NCBI RefSeq assembly: GCF_001189845.1
Contig: NZ_LFLZ01000014.1
Location: 62,001 to 126,000, forward strand
Direction: 5' to 3'
DNA length: 64,000 bases
From: Bradyrhizobium tropiciagri
Lineage (GTDB): Bacteria > Pseudomonadota > Alphaproteobacteria > Rhizobiales > Xanthobacteraceae
Shown here: positions 49,446 to 57,495 of the stretch, piece after piece
Layout: every line of letters starts with the position of its first letter
Position numbering within the stretch: position 1 is the first letter of the stretch
Made by a program: the position numbers and the translations under genes
Notes under the pieces: generated by a model
The model's input: the letters and a program-made list of their open reading frames with translations, nothing else
What the model was told of the DNA's origin: nothing
The model's database searches: none

Positions 49446-51107
49446 ATGAGAAAAAGCCCAATCATCACGCCGCTAAGCGTAGCGAATACGAATCCCGCCG
49501 ACGTATATATCTCGCCCGTCAACTTGACAGCTAATGGCAGGGCACACCTTGGCCACGCTGCCGGGCCATTTCTCAGAATGGACGTCGTACAAAGGCACCT
49601 GAAGAGGGCAGGGCATCATGTTCGCTCCGGTCTGACGACCGACGGTTTCGAGAACCATGTTCTAGTCCGAGCAGCGCGCGAGAACATCGACCCGTCGGCC
49701 TTGGCTCATGGCTTCCATGTCGGGATTGCTCATGATCTCGCCTCATTAGGGATCGTTTTCGATCATTTCGATGATCCAGCCCATGGCAAAAATCTTCAGC
49801 GGTTCTCCAATGTCAGCAACGCGCTCATGGATGCGTTATCTGCAGCAGGATCGCTGGAGTTTCGCGCAGCGCGGCTACCCGTCGACGATGCGGGCTCTGC
49901 TCTGACGCCAACGGAAGAGCGTTTCTGCATTGGAGGCTGGTTTGGCGCAACCTGCCCCGTATGCGAAGCATCCGCAGGGAGCTTCTTCTGCGAACAGTGT
50001 GGACATCATTTCGAGCCAGATGAAGCACGAAATCCGGTGTCGAGGCGAGGACGGATTGTAGAATGGACAGATAACATTTCTGCCTTTCTCTCAATTGCAC
50101 GAAAAGACCAACTCGTCCGAGCGTGGGACGATGCGTCTATCGAACCTAGCTTTGTGGAGATAGGGAAGCGGTATATCGCACGCAAAGGGCAGCAAATGCG
50201 GTTGACCGTTCCCGGCCTGCATGGATTGTCCTGGAATTCGCAGCAGTTCAACACACGTCAGATCCTGTTTAGCTACTCCTCGTTGCTCTATGCTCATTCC
50301 CTCTATTGCGGGCATAAAGATGCGGAGACATCCGGCACGCCAAGTGCCTTCGCGCGCAATTCCAATACTTTCCTGGTCGGCGCGACTGGCATCGACAATA
50401 CAATTCCGATGCTCGTGGGAGTTACCGGATGCGCATTGGGCCAGGAGTCATTTCGTCAATTTGACCGAATTTTCTTTAATCATTTCCTTCGGTTGAACGG
50501 ATCGAAGTTCTCCACTAGCCGCGGCCACGTGATTTGGGCGGGTGAAATCGCTCAGGTGCCGGATATATCTATCGATATTCTCAGAGTATGCCTGTCGGAA
50601 ATCTGCCCCGAAGAAGCGGAAACCGATCTGATCCCAAAACAATTGATTGGCCGCTACAATGCAATTCTCGACAAGAGCGCTGGGGTCATCAACCGTTGTA
50701 CGGACATCATCAGCGCGATGCCGGCCATCGCCGCGTGTCACGTAGATGATGCAATGATGATCACGCTGGACCGGCTGTACGACCAGCAGTGCTCCGCTCT
50801 CTCGCTAGATCACCTGCGCGTATCGCACGCGTCCAGATCGGTGACCGAATGGCTCGATTGTCTTGATTCCAATCCGAACCATCAGATCGCTTACACATGG
50901 CTGATGGGCTTCAGCGTACTGGGTTGGCCGCTGATGCCGAGGATAACAGAAGCTCTGTGGCACTGGCTCGGCCATGAAGGACATCCCCTCGCAGCCCGCG
51001 CGGCGAGACCCTCATCCGAACGAAGCGGAAGCGTACCAAGAATCGATCGGCGCAGCTTGACGGCCGCAGACATAGATCGGTGCCTTCCGGGAAAAGTTGC
51101 ACAATGA
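49446..51107 (+). CDS. Methionyl-tRNA-synthetase-like protein of a hydrazine-type pathway
   Basis: 553 residues with the class I MetRS plan: HIGH-like HLGH in NGRAHLGHAAGPF (about 31-43), a four-Cys zinc knuckle at Cys170, Cys173, Cys182 and Cys185, and a KMSKS-like NGSKFSTSR (about 351-359). Similarity along the length is remote from housekeeping MetG, and the gene heads a metabolic operon overlapping a transporter gene, so a role in translation is unlikely. In s56-p1 and triacsin pathways a MetRS-like domain fused to a cupin makes an ester between an amino acid and an N-hydroxy amino acid, which the cupin rearranges to a hydrazine. Here the cupin is a separate protein three genes on. Weak ribosome site; start by length. 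Confidence 0.9.
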   Translation: MRKSPIITPLSVANTNPADVYISPVNLTANGRAHLGHAAGPFLRMDVVQRHLKRAGHHVRSGLTTDGFENHVLVRAARENIDPSALAHGFHVGIAHDLASLGIVFDHFDDPAHGKNLQRFSNVSNALMDALSAAGSLEFRAARLPVDDAGSALTPTEERFCIGGWFGATCPVCEASAGSFFCEQCGHHFEPDEARNPVSRRGRIVEWTDNISAFLSIARKDQLVRAWDDASIEPSFVEIGKRYIARKGQQMRLTVPGLHGLSWNSQQFNTRQILFSYSSLLYAHSLYCGHKDAETSGTPSAFARNSNTFLVGATGIDNTIPMLVGVTGCALGQESFRQFDRIFFNHFLRLNGSKFSTSRGHVIWAGEIAQVPDISIDILRVCLSEICPEEAETDLIPKQLIGRYNAILDKSAGVINRCTDIISAMPAIAACHVDDAMMITLDRLYDQQCSALSLDHLRVSHASRSVTEWLDCLDSNPNHQIAYTWLMGFSVLGWPLMPRITEALWHWLGHEGHPLAARAARPSSERSGSVPRIDRRSLTAADIDRCLPGKVAQ

Positions 51108-52321
51108 GCGCCGCAGCGAACATTATCGCCGCCGAGAAATTGCCCGATGAAATGCCGCTCGAGGTCTCGATTCCATTCATGCTTGGTAGCATCAACGTGG
51201 CCGCGTCGTATGGGTCGAGCTTCTTTCTCGTGGATGCTCTGCGGTCGGCTCCACAGAGCGCATCCATAGCAGGAACAGTTATTTCGACCGGTACGGTCGC
51301 GACAATACTATGTTCGCTTGTAGCTGGCCGGATCGCCGATCTATTTGGGGTGATGCGAACGATCACCCTTGCTGCCGCGGTGATGGCAATTGCAATGATC
51401 TGCTTTGCAGCGGCGCCGGCTTTTATGTTCCTCGCTTATCTCGGCGGGCTCTCGCTCGGCATTGGATGGTCAATCTTCTATATGCTGGCGCCGCTTCAAA
51501 TCCTGGAACGCGTGCGGCCAGCGGCTCGTGTCAAATATCTCACCTTGCTTTCCGGATCCCAGATGCTGGGGATCGGACTTGCTGTTCCCCTGGCGCGCAC
51601 GGTCGTGGAGATTTGCGGATCATATATCGCAGCGTACTCTCTATTCGCGGCTGCATGTCTCGTTGGCGCCATGCTGCTGGAGTTGGCCGGCAGGGCACTG
51701 GCGCAGGCTCCTCAGATCAAAATGGCGGCTGTTCGACTCACGTTTGAGGGCGTGCGAGAGGCCTTCAAGTCGAATACGCGTTATCCGATCGTCATGATCG
51801 GCATCGGCGCATGCGTGTTTTCCGGTCTGTCCACGTTCCAGACGCTTTACGCTTCATCGCGGGGGCAATCCGCCGATACATTCTTTATAGTCTTCACGTT
51901 GACGGCTGTTTTCTTGCGCTTCGCGGCGGCGCCGGTCATCGGAAAGGTCCGGCTTGAGTGGGTCGCGGCGTTCCTCGTCGGGTGCACCATGGCGGGACTA
52001 TTCTTGCTTTTAATCAATGCAAGGAGTGCGGAGATCTACATCCTCGGTACAGCGATGTTCGCCCTTGGATACGGACTTAGCTATTCGACTTTGAACGGTA
52101 TGGTTGTCTTCATCGCAGGTACAGACGGGACATCTTTGGCGGTTGCGTCTCAGGTCTTCACGCTTTCCTACTTCGTTGGTCTATTCGGATTTCCATATAT
52201 CGCCGGGCAGATCGTGAGCGCCCACAGCTTCGATGATCTGCTGATCAGCATGATGATGCTTGTCGCTAGCAATGGCATCGTTCTCGCAGTTCAAGTGTTT
52301 TCAACCAGCCGGGAGCGTTAA
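51104..52321 (+). CDS. MFS transporter
   Basis: 405 residues from ATG 51104, overlapping the previous stop (ATGA). About twelve hydrophobic segments, with VAGRIADLFGVMR between helices two and three as in drug/metabolite exporters. In this operon it probably exports the product or imports a precursor. A frame open from 51080 is inside the previous gene and is rejected. Confidence 0.9.
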   Translation: MSAAANIIAAEKLPDEMPLEVSIPFMLGSINVAASYGSSFFLVDALRSAPQSASIAGTVISTGTVATILCSLVAGRIADLFGVMRTITLAAAVMAIAMICFAAAPAFMFLAYLGGLSLGIGWSIFYMLAPLQILERVRPAARVKYLTLLSGSQMLGIGLAVPLARTVVEICGSYIAAYSLFAAACLVGAMLLELAGRALAQAPQIKMAAVRLTFEGVREAFKSNTRYPIVMIGIGACVFSGLSTFQTLYASSRGQSADTFFIVFTLTAVFLRFAAAPVIGKVRLEWVAAFLVGCTMAGLFLLLINARSAEIYILGTAMFALGYGLSYSTLNGMVVFIAGTDGTSLAVASQVFTLSYFVGLFGFPYIAGQIVSAHSFDDLLISMMMLVASNGIVLAVQVFSTSRER

Positions 52322-53656
52322 ATGGCTCGTCTTGCGGATAGTGTGATGTCGAAGCAGGGCGGCGGCCATCAGGTAACGGCAATCGGAGCAGGCCCGGCGA
52401 ATCTGAGCCTGGCAGCGCTCGCGGCCCCGATTCCGGAAATTTCCTTACACATCCTGGAAAGATCGGAGGCGCTAAATTGGCATCCAGGGTTGCTTCTAGA
52501 TGGGGCTCTTATGCAAACCAGCCCCTTAAAGGACCTGGTAACACCAGCAGATCCGACCAGTGCATATAGCTTTCTCGCCTACCTGCACGAGAAAAGACGG
52601 CTTTATCAAGCCATTGTTCGAGGAATCGCTTCGGTTGGCCGGAGCGAATTTGAAGATTATTTGAAATGGGCAGCAGAAAAGCTAGCGAACGTTCAATTCG
52701 GCGAACAGGTTATTGCAGTCGAATTACGCGGTGATGCGTTCAGTATCGCTACCAATCGCCGAAATTATCAGACCCGTACGACAGTGGTCGGCGTAGGCCG
52801 GGTGCCCTCTGTTCCTGACTGGAGCAGAAATGCACCGGAGAATCAGGTGTTTCACGCGAGTACTTTTCTCCTGCGACGCCGCGAGTTCCCCAACAAGCGT
52901 GTTGTTGTGGTAGGTGGGGGGCAAAGCGGAGCAGAAATATTTCTTCATCTGCTAACCGGTGCATGCGGCGCGCTGGGAGCCTTGGCCTGGGTCACGCGCC
53001 GCGCAAGCATATTTGCCCTCGAAGATAGTCCCTTCGTCAATGAGTGGTTCTTTCCACAGTTTGGCGCATGGTTCCTTGAGCAAAGCGACGCCGCCAGAAA
53101 GCAAACCCTTGAACGGCAGGTTTTGGCGAGTGATGGCGTCAACCCAGCGACACTACGCGCGATCTACAACGCACTTTACGATCGCGAGGTTGGTAGAGGT
53201 TCGTATCCCGCTCAGGTCGAAATACGCGTCGACACCATGGCTGAGGAGCTGCGTGCCACATCTCCATTTCGCCTGGGGGTGCGTCAGCAGGCCACCGGCG
53301 TTCGCGCAGAACATGTCGCCGACATTATCGTGCTGGCCACGGGCTACCGTACCGAGATCCCTCCCTTTCTGGAGCCGGTCGCAAACCGGCTTTCGATTGT
53401 GAGTGCGCCTGGCGGCTCTCGGGAGATCGTGGTCGGCAAGGAGTTCCGGGCCCGGCTTGATGGCCCCGAAAGCTGCCGCTTATACGTCCAGAATGGCGCA
53501 CGATTTCAACATGGCATCGCCGACACAAATCTGAGTTTGGTTCCTTGGCGCGCCTCAATGGTGCTCAATTCGATCATTGGTCGGGTAGCTTACGATTGCG
53601 GGCCTGCAACAGGAGCTCTCAAGTGGCATGGTGCGGTGCCTGAGAGCGCCCGCTGA
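52322..53656 (+). CDS. Lysine/ornithine N-hydroxylase-type flavin monooxygenase
   Basis: 444 residues of the IucD/PvdA/SidA family: FAD motif AIGAGPANLSLA (about 20-31), WHPGLLLDGALMQTSPLKDL characteristic of N-hydroxylases, the NADPH motif VVVVGGGQSGAEI, and ADIIVLATGYR near the C-terminus. These enzymes hydroxylate the side-chain amino group of lysine or ornithine. GGGAG lies six bases upstream and the gene abuts the transporter stop. No siderophore synthetase is nearby, so the N-hydroxy amino acid most likely feeds the MetRS-like/cupin pair. Confidence 0.93.
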   Translation: MARLADSVMSKQGGGHQVTAIGAGPANLSLAALAAPIPEISLHILERSEALNWHPGLLLDGALMQTSPLKDLVTPADPTSAYSFLAYLHEKRRLYQAIVRGIASVGRSEFEDYLKWAAEKLANVQFGEQVIAVELRGDAFSIATNRRNYQTRTTVVGVGRVPSVPDWSRNAPENQVFHASTFLLRRREFPNKRVVVVGGGQSGAEIFLHLLTGACGALGALAWVTRRASIFALEDSPFVNEWFFPQFGAWFLEQSDAARKQTLERQVLASDGVNPATLRAIYNALYDREVGRGSYPAQVEIRVDTMAEELRATSPFRLGVRQQATGVRAEHVADIIVLATGYRTEIPPFLEPVANRLSIVSAPGGSREIVVGKEFRARLDGPESCRLYVQNGARFQHGIADTNLSLVPWRASMVLNSIIGRVAYDCGPATGALKWHGAVPESAR

Positions 53657-53709
53657 GGATCGGCAATGGGCAGCATGTCGCGATCGAGCTGCATGATTGG
53701 AGATACACC

Positions 53710-54051
53710 GTGAAGAATGCTCAGCTGATGACTTTAGGGGACGTAACGGTCTATAGCCCCGGCGTTCTGGTACAGGACGTCAAAGGGATAAATGATCCGG
53801 AGATCACCGTTCCGGTTGAATTCATCGAATTCCGCCTCGATCCACTCGCGGTGTCGACGCCTCATTCTCATCCTTCCTCCGAGATCTGGCGGATCACGAG
53901 CGGGCGCGGTCAGGTAGTGACCGACGATGGTGAGTTGGCCGTGAAGGCCGGCGATCTGGTGTTTCTGCGACCAAATCAGACCCATCATTTGCGGAATAGT
54001 GGCAGCGAAGTGCTGAGCGCCTTCTCCATCTCCTGGAAACAAACTCAATGA
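53710..54051 (+). CDS. Single-domain cupin (hydrazine-forming partner)
   Basis: 113 residues from GTG with GGAG upstream. Metal ligands of the cupin fold: PHSHPSSE gives H-x-H-x3-E (about 51-57), and THHLRN supplies the distal His (about 92-93), with the G-D-x6-P motif AGDLVFLRPNQ. Cupin domains of this kind fused to MetRS-like domains bind zinc and catalyse rearrangement of an amino-acyl ester of an N-hydroxy amino acid into an N-N bond. It overlaps the next gene (ATGA). A free-standing cupin alone would be undiagnostic; the neighbours give the meaning. Confidence 0.88.
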   Translation: MKNAQLMTLGDVTVYSPGVLVQDVKGINDPEITVPVEFIEFRLDPLAVSTPHSHPSSEIWRITSGRGQVVTDDGELAVKAGDLVFLRPNQTHHLRNSGSEVLSAFSISWKQTQ

Positions 54052-55136
54052 CTGACAAGATCTATGACCTCGCAGTCGTCGGGGCTGGCATTATGGGCCT
54101 CAGTGCTGCCTTCATCGCAGCGAGCGATGGCCCGGGAAAAAGAATAATCATCGCCGAACGAGATATCGTTGGATCTGGTACTAGCGGGTTTGCGCCTGGG
54201 ATCCAGATCAACATCTGTCGTAACCAGAAGGAAAGGAGCCTCATCGACTGTGGTTCGAAATTCTGGCGCGGGATCTATCCCGACGGACAATGGCCCAAGG
54301 GACGAGACTGTGATGTGTTTTGGTTGACGCGCAATCCCAGCGAACTCGCGAAACAGAGCAGCGCGGGCCACCTGGCCCCATCAACATCCTTCGGTCTGGC
54401 CGTGAGGCTATTATCGCTGCAGCAGTTCGTGGTTCCCGGCGATGTGTCCGTCGTGTTAGATCGGGGTTCGTACTGTCAAGTCGATTCCATTGTTCAGGAT
54501 CTGACTCAAAGGCTCAAGATCAAGGGAGTTTCGATAAGCGAGCGTACATCGATTACAAGAATACGGAAGGGGCCGCGCAATATTCTTCTCCAGACCTCTG
54601 ATAACAGCGAACTCGCGACGAAGCGGGCCATTCTTGCGATCGGGCCCTGGTTACCAGGGTCACCGTTGCGCCGGCATCTAACAGACGAATCGGGATTGCG
54701 CGTTAAGAAGGTAGTCGCGCTCCATTTGGCCGCACGGCCCACGCCGAACTGTCCAATGATCGGGCTATTCGATGACTACGCGTTCCTCATTCCCATGATC
54801 GAGCAAGGATACTGGCTGTTTAGCTTTACCTCGCAGGAATGGGATGTGAAGCCGGTCTCCGATGAACTGCGGCTCAGTTCGGATGATCTCGCGCGTGCCA
54901 CCGCAATTCTGGCCAAGTGGTTTTCCTCCGAAGTGCCAGCGGTGACGTCAGCACGTGTGTTTTGCGACTGTTATTCGGCGGATGGCGTCCCGTTTTCCCG
55001 TTCTGCGAAAGATATCGCAGGTTTGCATGTGATTGGCGGTGGTTCAGGTAATGGGTTTCGCTTTGGGCCAGCATGTGCGCAAGAGGCGGTACGATCCCTA
55101 TATTCTGCGGATAGACACGCCATTACGGCGACATGA
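54048..55136 (+). CDS. FAD-dependent oxidoreductase (DAO family)
   Basis: 362 residues. N-terminal Rossmann motif DLAVVGAGIMGLSAAFIA with a following acidic residue, and the DAO-type C-terminal GLHVIGGGSGNGFRFGPA. Members oxidise the C-N bond of amino acids or secondary amines. In the s56-p1 and triacsin pathways a DAO-type enzyme cleaves the lysine-hydrazine adduct, releasing hydrazinoacetate. This protein is in the right place to do the same. Overlaps the cupin gene by four bases. Confidence 0.9.
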   Translation: MTDKIYDLAVVGAGIMGLSAAFIAASDGPGKRIIIAERDIVGSGTSGFAPGIQINICRNQKERSLIDCGSKFWRGIYPDGQWPKGRDCDVFWLTRNPSELAKQSSAGHLAPSTSFGLAVRLLSLQQFVVPGDVSVVLDRGSYCQVDSIVQDLTQRLKIKGVSISERTSITRIRKGPRNILLQTSDNSELATKRAILAIGPWLPGSPLRRHLTDESGLRVKKVVALHLAARPTPNCPMIGLFDDYAFLIPMIEQGYWLFSFTSQEWDVKPVSDELRLSSDDLARATAILAKWFSSEVPAVTSARVFCDCYSADGVPFSRSAKDIAGLHVIGGGSGNGFRFGPACAQEAVRSLYSADRHAITAT

Positions 55137-55146
55137 GGGAAGGCAT

Positions 55147-56322
55147 ATGCCGGATGTGATTGGTCTCAATTCCAATCTCTCTGATAATCCGTCAGATGCC
55201 GGCTATGCCAACACATCGAGATCGACCATGGTTGTTGATCTCGGCGCGATAGAATCTAACTACCGGAAGTTTCGGATGCTGGCGCCCCAAAGCGCTTGCG
55301 GCGCAGTTCTCAAGGCAGACGCCTACGGCCTTGGCGCGCTGCGCATAGCGCCGTTTCTTGCGCGGCTTGGCTGCGGGCATTTCTTCGTGGCCGATGTGGA
55401 AGAAGGCGCGGCCTTGCGCAAGGTACTGCCACTATCTGCGAAGATCTACCTGCTTCACGGAGCTATGCCTGGTTTGGAGGCGGCTATTGAGCACCATGAT
55501 TTGCTGCCGATCCTGAACAGCAGGGAACAGCTGGACGCATGGCTTCGGCATTGCCGCCTTCGCAACCGGCTGTTACCCGCAGGTATCCATGTCGACACGG
55601 GCTTGTCTCGACTGGGGTTTCCCATAGATGAACTGCAAAAAGCCGCCGAGAATGAAAAGGTGCTGTCGGATCTGCCTGTCGTGCTGTTCATGAGCCAACT
55701 CGCTTGCGCGGAGTGGCGCAACGAAATCAGTCGGCAACAATTGTATCAGTTCCGTAAACTCACCTATCTGTTTCCCAAAGCCATCCTTTCGCTGTCGAAC
55801 TCCGCGGGACTATTTGCGGGATGTGAATTTCATTTCGACCTGATACGGTCGGGCGGAGGAATTCTCGGCCTTTCCATATCCGGTGATCCCGACTTCAGGC
55901 CATCGCAAGTCGTCCGCCTGCGAACACGAATCATTCAATGTCGCAGGGTAAAGGTCGGGGAAGCGATCGGATACCACAGGTCGTACCCAGTGAAGAGACG
56001 GATGCGTGTCGCGACCGCCTCTATTGGTTATGCAGATGGGTTCCCGCGTAGCCTCGGCAATCGAGGTCATGTCTTCATATGTGGTGCTCGCGCGCCAATC
56101 GTCGGCTTCGTTTCGATGGATCTCATCAGCATCGATGTGACGGATCTGCCCGAGAGTTCGACCGCGCCGGGTACAATGGTTGACCTGATCTGCCCCGAGC
56201 AGACGGTCGCAGATGTGGCTTTGGCCGCGAATATGCTGAGCGATGAACTGACCACAGCGATCGGACGCCGATGTCGCAGACTTTATGTTTCGGGCAAGCG
56301 GAATGAGATGAGGCGCCAGTGA
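55147..56322 (+). CDS. Alanine racemase-like PLP enzyme
   Basis: 391 residues from ATG 55147, with GAGG upstream; a longer frame from 55033 lies inside the previous gene. Fold-type III racemase: PLP Lys in AVLKADAYGLGA (about 54-65), HVDTGLSRLGF, and the catalytic Tyr in ASIGYADGFPRSLG. The two-domain alanine racemase plan is complete, so activity is likely, but the operon suggests a special substrate: making a D-amino acid or racemising a pathway intermediate rather than cell-wall alanine. Confidence 0.9.
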   Translation: MPDVIGLNSNLSDNPSDAGYANTSRSTMVVDLGAIESNYRKFRMLAPQSACGAVLKADAYGLGALRIAPFLARLGCGHFFVADVEEGAALRKVLPLSAKIYLLHGAMPGLEAAIEHHDLLPILNSREQLDAWLRHCRLRNRLLPAGIHVDTGLSRLGFPIDELQKAAENEKVLSDLPVVLFMSQLACAEWRNEISRQQLYQFRKLTYLFPKAILSLSNSAGLFAGCEFHFDLIRSGGGILGLSISGDPDFRPSQVVRLRTRIIQCRRVKVGEAIGYHRSYPVKRRMRVATASIGYADGFPRSLGNRGHVFICGARAPIVGFVSMDLISIDVTDLPESSTAPGTMVDLICPEQTVADVALAANMLSDELTTAIGRRCRRLYVSGKRNEMRRQ

Positions 56323-57029
56323 ACTCCTCTGCATTTCGATATCGCCAAGTGAATCGAGCGATCTATCTGGGCGACGAAGGCATACGTCTCATGCGTCCGG
56401 GCTACTTCACCGCTCGGGTGCGTCAGTTCCATGAACGTGAGAGAGCCTTCTGTCTTGAGCTCCTGCGTTCGACCACATACCGGTTAATTATTGAGGTCGG
56501 TTGCAGTTGCTACCGCCTTATCGGCGTCAAGAATGATGACAGTGATTACCTTGGTATCGATATCAATCCACCTCGTGGACGAAGATTGAAGGAGGACAAC
56601 GGGGCTGTCGTCCGCTGCGAGGCCAACAAATTCTTTAAAAGAAGGCGTCTGGTCAGTGAGATCATGCGGCGATATGACGGAAGAGTGCTTTGCATTCTGC
56701 CGTTCAATTTTCTTGGCACCATGGATCGTCCAATGGAATTTCTCACGCTAATGTGCCAGACGCCCTTTGATCTCGCGTTGTCGCTCTTTTCAACCAGCGA
56801 GACAGCGACCGCGGCGCGACTAGAATATTATGATCTTTGCGGGATAAACGTTCAGGCTGTCGTGCGGACAGATGACTACGTCCGATTAGATTGCTCTAAC
56901 GGCTTCCAGGCTTTTGCTTTCGATCCATCTGTTCTGACGAGCCGAATATCGGCATTTGGATTCCGCTTGAATGAGGCAAAGTACTTTGACGTCTGTAACT
57001 TCCTTCATTTCAGTAACGAGCGGGTGTGA
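56319..57029 (+). CDS. Putative SAM-dependent methyltransferase
   Basis: 236 residues from GTG overlapping the racemase stop. IIEVGCSCYRLIGV followed by YLGIDINPPRG resembles motif I and the acidic loop of class I methyltransferases, with the Gly-rich turn reduced. The rest has no clear specificity motif. As the last gene of the operon it may N- or O-methylate the product. Family assignment moderate. Confidence 0.6.
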   Translation: MNSSAFRYRQVNRAIYLGDEGIRLMRPGYFTARVRQFHERERAFCLELLRSTTYRLIIEVGCSCYRLIGVKNDDSDYLGIDINPPRGRRLKEDNGAVVRCEANKFFKRRRLVSEIMRRYDGRVLCILPFNFLGTMDRPMEFLTLMCQTPFDLALSLFSTSETATAARLEYYDLCGINVQAVVRTDDYVRLDCSNGFQAFAFDPSVLTSRISAFGFRLNEAKYFDVCNFLHFSNERV

Positions 57030-57495
57030 AGGTTATTCGCGTTCGCCTTACGAGACATGCAGAAGGGACAGCAGGGGAGCGACGCTTGCTTCGTCGTAGA
57101 CATCAACAGAAAAGATGGAATGCAAGTCGATTTTGAGCATCGATACAGTGAAGTAGGGATTGTTACGCGGGTACGAGCCTTAGCAAGCGTATGCCGTTCA
57201 ACGTCGTCTCAAATGCGGACGCCGAGAGCAAGCAACGGTCCAGAGCGAAAATGCTGCAGGAGCCATCCGATCGTTTTCAACGGAAAGTCCCCCGCCGCGC
57301 GATCGTGGATCCTTCGTCCGGCGGGGCGGTGATGGAGCATCTCAAGGCTGACGCGATGCGCCATCATGAACCGGCAGCTTTGCGTGGTCAGCGGCTTGTT
57401 GTCCCTGACAAGGGCAGGTCATGGTCGAGGTGAGACTCGGCGCATCCGCAATGCCTGCGTGGCAGATCGCCTTCGCTCCACCTCGTAGCTGGACG
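57030..57495. other. Gap between convergent genes
   Basis: About 465 bases. The ORF at 57191-57433 has no recognised family and no ribosome site. I see no strong terminator hairpin. Confidence 0.35.
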
